64,000 nucleotides of DNA, taken from contig WPDH01000101.1 of NCBI GenBank assembly GCA_019137255.1, forward strand, positions 1 to 64,000. The letters run 5' to 3'. This DNA comes from Corinectria fuckeliana. Its lineage: Eukaryota; Ascomycota; Sordariomycetes; Hypocreales; Nectriaceae. Below are positions 45,590-58,806 of this stretch, in pieces (position 1 is the stretch's first letter; every line of letters begins with the position of its first letter). Made by a program: the position numbers and the translations under genes. The notes under the pieces were generated by a model, which had not been told where the DNA came from, did no database searches, and saw nothing but the letters and a program-made list of their open reading frames with translations.

Positions 45590-46108
45590 GCAGAGCATCG
45601 AGTCCGAGAGTTCATCCGACCTGGTAAAGAGCCTTTCGGGGTCGATGCAGAGGGGCTGAGTTATCCCAGCTGTAATATCGAGGGACAGATCGGCAGGCTC
45701 TGCAGCTTTCTGCCCTTGGTGGATTCTGTGTCGACTGGCATTCTTGCCTCAGCCGGATACGTCTCTGACCGTCTGATGTATTGATTCGGTCTACTGTTCA
45801 AGCTGTCCCGAGTTTACGAGCAAGCTTTGCAGGCAGGTCCTCAAGATGGACAAGTCACTCTCCGCTCCATCACAGCCCAGGCACTCCTGCGGCTTCAGTC
45901 CTGCAGATACCCGGATATTATTCTAAAACACCTTGATGTCGAGAGTGCAAATGCGTACGATTTTTTGAGATTCTTATACGAGATTATATGGTATCTTTGG
46001 GACATGAAGAAGATGGACTCCTGCAGGTCGTTAGGCAAAGGCTGGTGCGACTTCATAAGACGAGCAACGGACTCGAAATTCTTTCAGGAGATCTGCCCAC
46101 GCGAATAG
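45590..46108 (+). pseudogene. Disrupted open frame, unknown family
   Basis: A 173-codon plus frame with coding-like composition (VREFIRPGKEPFGVDAEGLS, ITAQALLRLQSCRYPDIIL) is interrupted only by one TGA at 45782-45784. It has no ATG near its start and no recognised motif. It is probably the 3' part of a decayed gene; the TGA could derive from CGA. Confidence 0.35.
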
Positions 46109-47822
46109 GCTACTAGCCTGTACTGCGCTTTCGTTGGCTACAGTCTCTTTGACTCCCTTCCTATACGCGGATGTATAGCATCTGATGGCCTAAAGAACCC
46201 GAAACCCCCTTTTTCCTAACTAGCTACCCACTTCCCTTATGTCAATTTTCTTAGCAGAGTGTACTTTAGAGATGTAGATTGCTAGATAAGCGCCCTTTGT
46301 CCTATTTCAAGGAACGCACCGGCGTTGAACAATACAACAACAACAATCTGTGGGACATGAAATCTGGTCTACAGGCTTGACCGTGCGCATTGCAGTACAG
46401 TTATGAGGCCATCTATAACTGCTCAGGTATATACAAGATCTGCTTCCGTATAAACTCTTGAAACGGCCCTTGTGTCCAAGCAGCAAGCGTCCTGAGTGAT
46501 TTGACCAAGCAGTAGGTTCCCAGCAACGAGCCTGTATCACCAATTATAAGCAGGGAACTTATGACAGTCTTGTCCACTGCGTCGGTCGCAATGTATAGCT
46601 TCTAGATGTTGCCTGCAGCAACAACTAGAGGCATCTGGATTCCTAGCGGAGCCTTCTGGTGCATAAGTAGCCATAATTATTAACTGCCCAAGCCACTGCT
46701 GCTGGCACTGCAATTCCCCCCCTCTTCAGTGGAGTACCCCGGGACTTTAGCCCATGCTTGGGACTTTGGCACGCTAACAAGCTGACTGCATCGACCTTCT
46801 CAGCCACTCAGCTGCTGACAAGGATGAAATGCCCTCTGTCGGACCTTCTGTTGACGTAGTGGACGTAACCACTGGATTCGGGACTTCTGTCGTGTTTACT
46901 GAAGCAGGCTGAGGACCTCCTGGATAATCAGAGCGTTGAGGAGACCTACTACGGTCCCGTTTAATACCTCTAGCCTCTCTGTCATCGCTAATATCTGCAT
47001 CTCGCAATTAGTAGCATGACAGCCCAGGCTTAAAGCTCCAGGACTGTCGGTTAAAAGTGAGGATCCCGCACGGAGCAGCTAGGCCGTTATGATGAGCACC
47101 ACTGACCGTGCTTATTCTGGGGAAATTCAAGGTAGAGGATCATCATCCCTACAAGGGATCAGCCCACCACCGAAATTTATACCCAGATTCGGCGACAGCT
47201 GAAAGAAAGCTAGGATTATCCGTCGGGCCTAGGGATCTTGAAACAATAGCGAGCTTTTGTTGCTCGCGGAATGAGATCAGGCCAAGTGACGACAGGCCAC
47301 CTAAGCATCAAAAGTTCTTCCGGAGTACAGGCTAAGCCGGCCCAGCATGCATGTGCCTACTATGGTACGGGACTTCAGTAGGGCTGAAATGACCAGACCG
47401 GGATGCTCACTTGGAAGGATTGGGACTCCTGCTTAGCCTCCACCAATTGGTGCGGCCCACGACCGCCAACGTGTTTGCTCCAACTCCACTAATTCGCGGA
47501 GACATATCTGGCGATGGGGGGCTGTACGCAGTGCTCAGCCTCAACGAAATGAAGCTGGGTTACAAGCCTGGGGCTGGGAAAGATAACCGGCATGGGGCTG
47601 ACTGTACTATTTGTGGAAATCAAAAAGCTATGAGAACATAAGAGCAGTTGCTTCGCATGATGGTGTTCTGAAGAAGCACTCAACACCAGCAATCCGAACT
47701 CCTTTGGACCAGCATCTTGCGAAGAGCTGACTGGGTCTCCGTGAAAAGCCTCTCTAGCCGTCTCGACACTCCCGTTTGCTACCGCGTCTTCAACTCGAGA
47801 CTCCCGAAGAGGTTCAGTCAGC
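46109..47822. other. Intergenic, no supported gene
   Basis: About 1.7 kb with short frames. A minus frame at 46774-47007 is Ser/Thr/Pro-rich with an RDRSRSPQRSD string but has no ATG at its start and no domain. Confidence 0.45.
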
Positions 47823-50027
47823 ATGGCGCCGCACGAGATCATGGCCAGAACGAGCGACCTCTGCACGACGCCGGCATGCATCCATCTCGCCTCAGAGGTC
47901 CTCTGGGGCCTCGCGCCAAACTACACTGACATTGATCCCTGCACCGACTTTGACCAGCGTAAGTAGCGCGTCCTCGACAATGCATAGCCTCGCTGACAGA
48001 CCACCCTCAATGCAGTCGTGTGTGGCAGCTGGGCTTCTCATCACGAGATTCCAGAGGGCGAAGGATCCATCCAGTCACTTACAGCTCAAGAAGACGACAT
48101 CTTCAGCACAGTGAGGCAAATCCTCGAAGGCCCGTACCCGGACGCTGGCTGGATCACAGTCGACCTCACCGAAAAGCAAGCCAAGGCCGACAAGGAAAAC
48201 TGGGCCAAGATCCAGAAGGCGTACGATGTCTGCGTCAACTACACGGCGCTTGCGGAAGACGGCCTCAAGCCTCTGGCTGCACTTGTGAAGACCATCGTCG
48301 CCGACTTCCCCACGTGCAGCATTCCTGCGGCACTTCCATACGATCACTCTGCCGCCATGGGCAAGACGCTGGCCCTGTTCGAGGGCCTGGGTATTGGAAC
48401 TACCCAGAGAATCGCCCCGTCGCAGAACGTGTTCAACCCCGACGAGTCTCTCATCAACATCGTGCCGCCATCTGATTCTGACGCCCCCCCCACGGACTTC
48501 CTCGCCGAGTATGTCGGACTCGCCGCTACCCTCATCGCATCGGTGCACCCAGCCAACGTCACTGTTAAGCAGGCTGCGGCTCTCATGCAGTCGGTGCTGC
48601 TGTGGGAGGCGAGTGTCGCCAAGGTAGTGGCGGCCGGAACAGCAAGCGGCCAAGTGACGGTGTCTCTGGCCGAGATCCAATTGTCGGCGCCCCAGTTGAA
48701 CTACCAGTACGTCGTCGGACAGCTGGCTCCCGAGGGCTACAACGCGGATCGAGTGGTTGTCACGGCGCCCACCTACTTCCAGAACCTCTCTCAGATCATC
48801 TCGCAGACTCCCTCCGAGGTGCTACAAACATTTTTCATCTGGAAGGCCATCTCGGCCCTCTCGCCCTACATCGAGTCTGCGCCCACCAACGCGTACAACA
48901 GCTTCCAGGCCAGGCTGAAGGGAGATCCCGAGGACCTTACGCCTCGCTGGAGGGACTGCATTACGCTGATCGACAAGGGCGTCAGCTGGATCAACAATGA
49001 TGCGACTGCCTCGACGACAATCGGCCCCAGTGGCCTGACATGGATCCTCAGTCGCTTCTTCCTGGATAAGAAATACTCCCCGGAGGCCAAGAACCTCACA
49101 TCGCATATTGTCGACAACCTCCAGGCTTCCTTCCTAGAACGCATCGAGTCTCGAGAATGGGCCTCTGCCGACGTCAAGAAGGCTGCCGCCGAGAAGCTCC
49201 ACGCTACCACAAAGCAGATTGCCTGGCCTACAGACCCTGATGCGGTCGATCCCCTCAAGACGCACCAGTACTACAAGGACGTCCAAGTCACTTCGTCTCA
49301 TCCACTCAACGCGCTGGCCATGGCCAAGGTGAACGTGGGCCAGAAATGGGCTACTTTAGGGAAGCCTTTCCCGAAGGGTTTCTTCATCGATAGCACCCTA
49401 ACTGTCAATGCATTCCATTGGAGTGGCCAGAACCAGATGGTCTTGCTCGCCGGTATCCAGCAGTTCCCGCTTTACGATGTCGATTTTCCGCTGTACATGC
49501 TTTACGGGGGAATGGGCAGCGTTGTTGGGCACGAAATCACGCACGGATTTGACGACAATGGGCGGAACTATGACAAGACTGGCAATCAGACAACCTGGTG
49601 GGATGAAGCCACTACTGAGCGGTTCATCAAGAAGAAACAATGCTTTGTTGAGCAGTACGACAAGTTTACCATCACGGCCCCCAACGGGACGCAGGTTCAC
49701 GTCAACGGCGAGCAAACTATCAACGAAAACATCGCCGATGCTGGAGGCGTAGTCTCAAGCTATGCCGCGTGGCAGAAGTTGCAGGCTCAGAATGGCAAGG
49801 CCAAGAGCCTCCCAGGACTCGACAAGTTCACCCACGAGCAACTGTTCTTTGTCAAGTGGGGACAGGCATGGTGCAAGAACATGCCCGCCAAGACGGCACT
49901 TCAACTCGTCGAGACGGATGAGCACAGTCCTGATGATGCGAGAATCAAGTTGGCGCTGCAGAACTCGGCCGGGTTCAAGGAGGCATTCAACTGCCCGAAG
50001 AAGAAGCCTGTTTGTGAGCTTTGGTAA
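47823..50027 (+). CDS. M13-family zinc metallopeptidase (neprilysin/ECE-like)
   Basis: Two exons (47823-47958, 48016-50027) around a 57-nt intron encode 715 aa. The start ATG 47823 gives CTTPACIHLASEVLWGLAPN, then DPCTDFDQ and, across the intron, LVCGSW: the conserved cysteine-rich beginning of M13 ectodomains. The zinc site HEITH begins at about residue 551 and the second zinc motif ENIADAGG at about 616. VNAFHW near 49408 is the substrate-binding N-A-x-Y/F-like motif. The protein ends CELW, the family's CxxW terminus, so the 3' end is complete. M13 enzymes normally have a signal peptide or membrane anchor. None is visible, so either a 5' exon is missing from my model or this member has lost it. 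It probably cleaves small peptides. Confidence 0.88.
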
Positions 50028-50690
50028 GGTAATAGTAGTCAACTGGCTGCGTAGGCTATGGTAGTAGCAATTCAACAGTTTACAAGCCCCATGCACAGGT
50101 TCAGGTCAACATGGGCAAATAATATACAGCCCGCCTAGAAATAGCCCGCCTTTATCCAAATGCAGCTTATTTTAAGAATACCATTATTGGACGGCAACTC
50201 GTCTGTTTCACAATCAACCCCGCTCTAATGTGCGTTAATCACTCTCTCGCCGACAGCCACAATCATCTACTCCTGTCTCACAAGACAGCTAACAACCACC
50301 TCATGTGACATGTAGATAATAACATGTTCCGATTGATCGCCGAGTTTATGTTCCACACTAACTGAATGTAACCCGGACGGATACACCGCTTATTCGTAAG
50401 TTGCAACTAGTGTATGAATAGTTGTGTATGTACATGTATGTAGTATGTGTAATATGCAAGACAAAGCTAGGCTGGTTGGCTAGGCCATGTCGACGACCGA
50501 GACACTGCCACGGCCCGATTCATGCAGTGCGGGGTTGCATGCTCGGGACTTGGTGAGAAGATTATTCGATCAAGTTCCGATATCAGGAAGTGGGAGGCGA
50601 TCCGTGATTGTACTTAGGCTATGTTCCAGCCCAACAGAGGGGACGGTCTGCTTGTAAAGTTAGTGTTGGTAAATTAGCTGCCACCCTCTA
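50028..50690. other. Intergenic approach to the right RIP block
   Basis: No gene seen. Composition is still mixed, with a TGTATGTA-type run near 50425-50450, then falls abruptly to A/T after about 50700. Confidence 0.5.
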
Positions 50691-51206
50691 CCGCCTTCTG
50701 CTTTAGGTAAGACGCCGCCCTTTAATATCCTGCTGCTTTTAAGGATACTATAAGAGCCTCTTCTCTTATCTCCCCTCTGCTATCTTTTTCTCCTTATTAA
50801 ATCTACTTTATATATTTATATCTTACTATAAGCCTCTCTGCTTATCTCTCTTACCTAGCTAAAGTACTATCTTAGAATCTCTTAAGGTCTAGCTGTTACT
50901 TATTATACTACTCTTTTTAAATAGTATATAGATTATAACTTTCTTATATATATTTATAGTCTTATTATCTATAATTTTTTACTCTTAATTAAGAACTAAT
51001 ATTTATAGACTTACTATTCTTATACTATTATATTAATATAAGATTATAACCTAAAATAAATCTTAAATAATCTTACTTATCTTTTTTAGCTTCTTACTTA
51101 TTTATAATAATAAGATAGTATTCTACTTATTATAAGAGGTTCTTATAGGTTTTATAATAGTATTTGCCTAAGAGGTTATATTATTACTAATATTAAGTAG
51201 AGGTAC

Positions 51207-51270
51207 TTTTTTATATAACTAATAAGATCTTTTATATAACTAATAGGATTTTTTATATAACTAATAGGAG
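51207..51270. repeat. Three-copy 21-bp tandem repeat
   Basis: The core TTATATAACTAATA recurs exactly at 51211, 51232 and 51253, a 21-bp period, with small differences between the cores. Confidence 0.75.
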
Positions 51271-51507
51271 GGTGCTAAATCTTATACTTATATTATATAA
51301 CCTCTAAGCTTTATAAATATTACTAATATAAGCTTATATTTTATATAATCTTTATTTACTATTATACTATAAGATTATTACTAGCTAATATAATAAGCTA
51401 AAGTGTTAGTTTAGAATTAAGTTAAGAATATAAAAGGCTATTATAGCTACCCTTTTTAGTAATATTAGTAGCTTAAAGTTAAACTAAAAGGCCTATCTTA
51501 AGGGTTA

Positions 51508-52075
51508 TTACCTAAGCTTTTTATACTATAAGTTATATTTATAAGTTACTAATTAGTTCTTTAAGGTCTTATAACTAATTTGTGATAAGTTACTATTAGG
51601 ACTAGATTCTTAAGAGCTAGTTTAACAGCTAGGAAGGTTATTATTAGATATATATAAGTATTAGCTTAGACTATAAATATTAGATGCTATTAGGCTAAGA
51701 TATAAAGAAAGAGGCTAAGACAGAATAAATAGAGAAAATAATATAAGAATATAGCCTAGATTAACCTAAAAAGCCTAGATTAAAAGCTCTTACCTAAGAG
51801 AATAGATTATAAGGCTTTAAAATATAAAGCTTTTTATACTATAAGTTATATATATAGATTTCTAATTAGTTATTCTAATATTCTATAATATATTCTTACT
51901 AAGTTACTATTAGGAGGTACTATTAGGATTAAATTCTTAAAGCTACTTAGATAGCTAGTAAGATTATCTTAGGTATTTATAAGCCTTAGATTAGGTATTA
52001 AGTGTTTAATACTATTAGGGCTAAGTATAAAGAAAAAAGGCTAAGATAGAATATATAAGAAGATAATAAGAGAGA
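51508..52075. repeat. Diverged direct duplication, ~270-bp units
   Basis: The string AAGCTTTTTATACTATAAGT begins at 51514 and again at 51827. Further shared strings follow in order (CTAATTAGTT, AAGTTACTATTAGGA, and GGCTAAG at 51693 and 52019). The offset drifts from 313 to 326 through small indels. Many differences are transitions. Confidence 0.65.
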
Positions 52076-55000
52076 AGAGATACTAACTAATTTTATTTTA
52101 TTAGTCTAATAGAAGGGGTTATAAAGTAAGAGAAATTATAAGCTAAGCTTTACTAGACTAATATCTTCTTTATAATACTTAGGATACTCTAAAAGCTATA
52201 AAGTAAACTATATAAACCTTAATCTCTAACCTTCCCTCTTAGTATAGTTTACTTACCTTATATATACTTTTTATTACTAACCTTTAAATAAACTCCTAAA
52301 CAGCTTAATTAGCTAGCACTCTTACTACTATAGTATTATATCTTAGCTAGCTATTAGCTCTAATAAACTCCTCTATACTGCCTTATATATTATTAGAGAG
52401 TAATCTTTTAGATATAGCACTCTTATATCACTAGGAGTCTAACCTTTCTACTATTACTAGCTATTTTAGTAAGCCTTCTCTTAAGGCTAAAACCTAGAAG
52501 TAAAATAACTTTAAGTTAGTAGCTAGTATTAGACTTAAACCTAGAGCTACTAGGCTTATAGTTATAATTAAGAATTATAAGAAATTTATATATAGATCTT
52601 AGTAATAAGATAAGAACCTAGTAGTATAAAGTAAGAATAACTATCTGCACTTAGATATATAAACAGCACTAATAACCACTTAGATAAAAGTAGTAAAGCT
52701 TCTTAATAATAAAATAGCAGCTAAACCTTATATCTCTTAGATAATAGGAGTATTATCTTTAGGCTTCTAGATAATAGCTAAGATTAGCCTTTAAAGAGTA
52801 GTATAACTATAACTTCTCTGCTATAAATTAGCCTTTAAACTTCCTAAGAGACTAGCTATACTAATCTGCTAGAGTTATAACCACCTAAAAGTTAGCAGAT
52901 AAGACTGTTATAACAGGATAAAGCCCCCTAAGAGAAGAAGTCTATAAAAGCTACTAAGAGCTATATCTAGAAGAGGAAAGCCTTTACCTATAAGGGCTAA
53001 AAGTATATAGTTTTAAGTCTTAAAGATGCTTAACTTAGGACTAATAGTACTATATAATTTAAAGTTATCTAGACTCTAACTTAGATATCTTTAGATAATC
53101 TTAAGAGAAACTAGGTATTTTAGAAAGCTAAGAATCTTATACTAAAGAAGTTTAGACTAGATAGGTAAAATATAAAGAAGAATAGAATAAGGCTTAAAAA
53201 GGCTTATAAGGTATATAATATAAATAGTAAGATAGAGTATACTTCTAAGTAATTTAGGTCTTATCTTTAGGTTCTTTTAGTATCTAAATATTTACTTATA
53301 TATAGTTTCTTACTAAGATATAACTATTTATAAAATTTTCTTATAATTATACTAGACCTTTAAAGCTTATATATTATATTATTATATATCTAGTAGTAAA
53401 CTTAAATATTTAGTAGGTAATATTAGCATACTAGAGGACTATATATAGTAATAAATATCTATTATAAATAAATCTTACTAATTAAAGTTTTTAATCCCTA
53501 AAAGGTAAAGTAGTAAGACTATTTATTAAGCTAATAGCTTAGTCTGTTAGTAAGCTTTATACTATCTACTATTTAATTATCTAACTCTTAAAAGAAATAG
53601 TACTTTTTATTTAGCTTTATTTATATACTACTATTATATATACCTTCCCTCTATTAGTAAGTAGTAAGTATTCTTATTAGTATAATATATAGTCTTAGTA
53701 CTTAAAATTAAATTTAGTAAGTTAGAAAAATTATAAGTATTAAGATATAACTTTAAATATAATAGTAGTTTAAATTAGATATATAAAAAGAAATAATTTA
53801 AGTTAAATTTTTAAATACTTAAATTTAATTATTATACTAAGTATTAGCTTAACTATAATATAGTTATTTAAGAATCCTAAAGTCTTATTATTTTTATTTA
53901 ATACTTATCTCTTACTACTTATTATTTATATTATTAGTTATATTATACTTACTCTTAGCTAGTATACTATAGTATAAGAGAAAAGACCTGCCTAGTTAAA
54001 GACCTTTTATAGCTAGAGTTATTTTTAATAGAAAGACTATTAGTAAAAGTAGCTGTAAAGTTTAGGCTAAAAACAAAATAAGGTCTAAAAGGTGCTTAAA
54101 AGTATAATAGGCTTAGTCTTACTTTAATACTAAAGATTATCTAAGTTAAGGCCTACTTACTAAATATATATTCTAGACTAAAAATAGGATACTAAAAATA
54201 GACTATAAATAGTTTATAGTAAGAAACTTCTTATTTATATACTATACTTACTTTTAAGACTTCTTAAATACTAATAGTAAATTATATTTAAGAAATATCT
54301 CTATCTTTTATAATAAAGTTTACTTATTATTATATTTTCTTTATCCTCTTATATTTTAATTTATTAATCTTAACTAACTTATAAGTATTACTTAATACTT
54401 ATACTATTATTTAAGTTAAGTTTATAAATCCTTAGGAGCTTTAAGTATAACTTAAAAGTATTTTAACTAAGTATAAACTAGAGTGATATATAGAAATAGT
54501 ATAAAATCTAAAGCTAAATAGTATTCTTACTAATAATAATAGGTGTACTTCTGCTATAAGAAGGGCTAGAGACTTTTATATTTTATCTATTATCTAAAAC
54601 TAAATTATATATATACTAAGCTTTACCTTAAGCTCTTAAGCTATTTTAGCTCTATATTTATTAAGCCTAGTATAATATGTTAGCTATCTAGGTATATTAG
54701 TTTATATTCTTAACTTAAATTTACTAATTATATATATAAACTCTTATCTAATAAAAGATATATACCTTTTAAGTTTTTTACTTAGCTAGAGATATAAGGT
54801 GGTTAGTCTAATCTTTTTTATTAGGAAGTCTTAAGAGAGAATAAAAGCCTTAGATATATAATAATATACTTTACTTATATAAAGTATATAACTTATATTT
54901 ATAGCTAAAGAGATAAAAAGCTAGTATTAGCTTAGATATAAGTTAGATTACTAGAGTATTATAGAGCTTTCTAATTTAGTTAATATTTAACAATCTAATA

Positions 55001-56539
55001 GTAGTTAATAGTAGTAGTAGGCTTTACTATGTTTTACTATAAAGATAGCTTTTTAGCCTGTTTATATATTCTTATCTTATTTATTTACTAACCTACTTAA
55101 TACTTATATTACTTAGCCTAGTTAGTAGTAAGTATTATCCTATTCTGCTTAGACTAGCACTAAGTTAAAAAGTATTATATAAATAGGTATAGTTGCTTTA
55201 GAGCTATAAAGCTAAAGGGTTTTTAAATCCTTAGGAATTAGTTAAGTCTCTAGTATATATTAAGAATAAAACTTTAGGGATAATAAGACTAGGATATAAA
55301 GTGGTGTTTAAGAACCTAGAAATAGTATTCTAATATCTTAATAAAAACAGCTAGTTTTATTAAACTAATTATACTAATATTTATATATATAAAACTATCT
55401 AACTAGTCTTAACCCTAAAAGTAAAAGACCTAATCTAAGAGAGAAATTAACTATACCTCCACTCTAAAATTAGAGTGGTATAATATGTAAACTAAACTAT
55501 AAGTCTACTTAAAGCATATTAGCTCTTTCTTTTTTTATATAAAGACTCTTAATATAGTAGGTATAAATAATCTATAGAGTGTTAATATATAATATATAGC
55601 TATTATAATACTAACCTAGCTTATTATATTCTACTTAGTATGCTTATTTATATAATTATAATTATAAGAAGAGGTAGAAGAGGTAGAGCTATAGCTTATT
55701 AGTATAATAAGATTATTATAAAATATTATCTTATATCTAGAGGTTACTAATTAGAACTGCTTAGCAGATTCTTTATTATATCTAAAGCTAGACTAGAGGT
55801 AAATCCTCTAATTCTCTAGATAATAGTTAGTATAAAGATTAAGACTATTACTAAAATCTGACTTATCTTATCACTTATAGAAAGAGATAATATAGAATTC
55901 TCTAGTATTTTTATTATATTATATAAGAAATAAGTCTTAGAGTTAAAGTTTTAGAAACTTAATAGGTCTCTTAAGTAGGAAATATCCTAATAGTAGAGAG
56001 TATAGTTAATAAAAAGTATTACTAGATATATCTGTTTAGCTTTAAGTATAGTAAGTGTTATATTAACTATACTAGAATAAATAATATCTTTATCTTTTAA
56101 TATATTAGAGGTAGTAATATAAGCAGACTAGACTATATCTTAGAGTCTAATAAGACTTATATAATAAGCTAGAGTATAAATATTATTCTAATTTTTTCTC
56201 TAATACTTATAACTATTACTATTAATTTCTATTCTTAATAATAAGATAGTTTATTTATACTTATAGAGTATTAGATAATAGCCTTATAAGGTAACTTTAA
56301 GTAGTAGTATTAATAGTATTAAAGTAATTATTACTAAGGTCTAATTAATAGTAATTTAAGGTCAGCTTTTAGCTAGTAGCTAAACTAAGTAAGCTAGTAA
56401 AAATAAGTTTAATAATATACTTAAAACTTATTTTACTATTTTTCTCTAAGTAAAGATATTCTTAAAGCGAGAGGTAAAAGAGAATATAAGAGAGATATCC
56501 TAAGTATAGTATAATAAAGTTTATTAAATTAGGACTGTA

Positions 56540-56625
56540 CCGGGTTTGTCATCTTTGTTGTTATCATTGTTGTTGTTATTATTATCATCGTTGTTGTTGC
56601 TATTATTATTGCAGTTGTCGTCCTC
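56540..56625. repeat. TTG/TTA trinucleotide tract
   Basis: An imperfect TTG/TTA/TCA triplet run. The minus strand could be read as Asn/Asp-rich codons ending at a nearby stop. It sits at the edge of the least mutated patch of the block. Confidence 0.6.
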
Positions 56626-56999
56626 AGCTACACAAAGTCAGCTACTATAACAAGACCGCAATAAAGCCGCAGCGTAAGCAGCTAGGAAACAAACATATCG
56701 ATAAATCCTAGAAAGAACATATATCAGTATGTATTCGAGACCTAAAGCTGATACAGGCCTAACAAAGAGCCCAGGGGGAAGCTACTTACAGAGGCGTTAA
56801 AAAGGGAAGAAAGGAAGGAAGATATTATGACCTAAGAGACCAAATAATAAACAACAATAAAGATCTGTATGGCCGCTAACAGCTGCTAACAGCTGTTAAG
56901 TATTAGGTTTATGCTGGCCTCTAGCTACTAACAACTGCGCTGCCAGCTAACCTACTAACAGCTGGCTAACCCACTAGCGGCCAGTTCTGCCCACTTAAA

Positions 57000-57200
57000 A
57001 TCCTAAGCTCTTAGCCGTAACTGTGAAGCAACCTAGACACGCCTAGCTGGCACGATCCTAACACTTAACCGCTCCGCTCTCGTAGCAGACTAGGCGCTTA
57101 ATATTTAGTTAACTATTTCTCCCTCCTTTACTCCTTTTTTCCTTTTTCCCCCTTTTCCTTTTCTCTTTTTCCCCTTCTCTCTCTTTAATTTTTTCCTAGC
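57000..57200 (-). mobile_element. Possible LTR-element end (polypurine tract and TGTTAGGATCG)
   Basis: On the minus strand a purine-only-like tract of about 85 nt (57200-57112) is followed 48 nt later by TGTTAGGATCG starting at 57063. Retroelements have a polypurine tract just upstream of a 3' LTR that starts TG. No matching second LTR was found, so this is a weak suggestion. Confidence 0.25.
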
Positions 57201-57840
57201 CCTCTAGGAAATAGGATGACTTTAGTCCTAGTAAAAGGACTATTTACTTATATGTAGTGATAGTATAAGAGGCCTAACCTAAGCCCACTATATAAAGGAT
57301 ATAAGTTTTCGTCTAATTCTATAGTTTTTCCTGTATCTATATAGAATAGAAGTACTATCTACCTTTTAGGTCTATAAAGTATAAATAAATAAATAATAAT
57401 AAATTATTAAATTAGGTTAATAGTAGCTACTAAGCCTAATTCTTACTATATTATATCTTTATTTCTATTATTTATTATTATATCTTAGGTTAGTTAAATA
57501 AGTTATAAGAATAGTAAATACTATAATATATATCTTACTAAATAGCTTAAGAGATCTTAGAAGCTTAACCTAAACTATTAACTCTAGTTATTATATATGT
57601 AGGCCTTAAGTGAGTAGGCTTTAACACAGGGTATATAAGCCTTAAGTAAGTAAGATTAGACTAGACTAGCTAGCTATTAGTATTAGTAAGAGCTTAGACT
57701 AGAGAACTAACAGCTTTAATTTGTCTTTTTAGAGGCTATATATCCTTTTAGTAGTACTTAAACACCTATAATATATAAAACTTATAGCAACTAGATTAAA
57801 CTTATACTTCTTAGTATATAGATTATATTTAGGTAATAAG

Positions 57841-58325
57841 AACCAGCTTATAGCTACTTAACCTTTTTAGTACTAAGATCTATAGGTAGAACTAGATCTA
57901 GAGGAGGACTTAGGGGGTAATAGAGTTTTCTAGCAGACTAAGTAAGCTTAGTAAGGTAAAAACTTAAAATATATAACTAGTTTTAGATAGAGATTAGTTA
58001 AGGCTAGAGTTACTAAGGTTAGTACTATCCTGACAGCTTAGGACTTAATAAATAATATCTTAGTAGATTATACTTAGCTAAGTAATAGGAATAAGCCTAT
58101 TACTACCTAACCTCTTTAGTGCTAAGATCTATAAGCAGAACTAGATTTAGAGATAAGAAGGAGGACTTAGAGGGTAATAAAACTTTTTAGCAGACTAAGT
58201 AAGCTTAGAGTAGAAACTCTTATAATATATTACTAGTTTTAGATAGAGATTAGTAGAGGCTAGAGTTATTAGGATTAGTACTATTCTAATAGTTTAGGAC
58301 CTAATAAATAGTATCTTAGTAAGAA
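57841..58325. repeat. Diverged tandem duplication, ~249-bp period
   Basis: Unit 1 (about 57841-58070) and unit 2 (about 58093-58325) share long strings in order: CTAAGATCTATA, GCAGACTAAGTAAGCTTAG, AGTTTTAGATAGAGATTAGT and AATAGTATCTTAGT-like ends. TACTAAGATC at 57871 matches TGCTAAGATC at 58120. Differences are mostly C/T and A/G changes, as expected for RIP of linked repeats. Confidence 0.7.
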
Positions 58326-58662
58326 TAAGTATTATTATATTATAAACTAAGAGATATAACTAAGTTATATTATATCTTATAAGTAATATAAATATATTAT
58401 TTCTAATAATAATTAGATTATTAAAGTCTATATAGCTAATAGATTATATATAAGGCTCTTAAAGTAAGAAAAGCTAGTTAATTTACAGCTATACTTAACT
58501 AATTAATATAGAATTAGGTATCTCTTTTAGACTTACTTTCCTAACTTTATCTATAGGTGATAATAATTATATTATTAGCACTTATTTAAATTTCTAATAT
58601 TAGTAGTTATATATTTTCTTCTTAAGTTTCTCTTAGGCCTGCTACTCTTATTTCCCTTAGGT

Positions 58663-58806
58663 TTTATCTACCTGTTTCTCTTAGTCACTCTCTATTTGTT
58701 TCTCTAGGGTGTTCTCCTCTTATTTCTCTCTAGCTTTATCTACCTGTTTTTCTTAGTCGCTCTCTATCTGTTTCTCTAGGGTGTTCCCTCTTTATTTCTT
58801 TAGGGT
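58663..58806. repeat. Two-copy 72-bp tandem repeat with a coding-like complement
   Basis: TTTATCTACCTGTTT begins at 58663 and 58735, and each copy continues with CTCTCTAT, GTTTCTCTAGGGTGTTC-like sequence. A third partial copy follows. Read on the minus strand the units give charged codons (EKQIESD, EKQVDKA) with TAA where CAA (Gln) would fit. Confidence 0.65.

Noticed and set aside
51207..51270. CRISPR-like array of three short repeats
   Set aside because: Repeats are directly tandem without unique spacers and the genome is fungal; this is a simple 21-bp tandem repeat.
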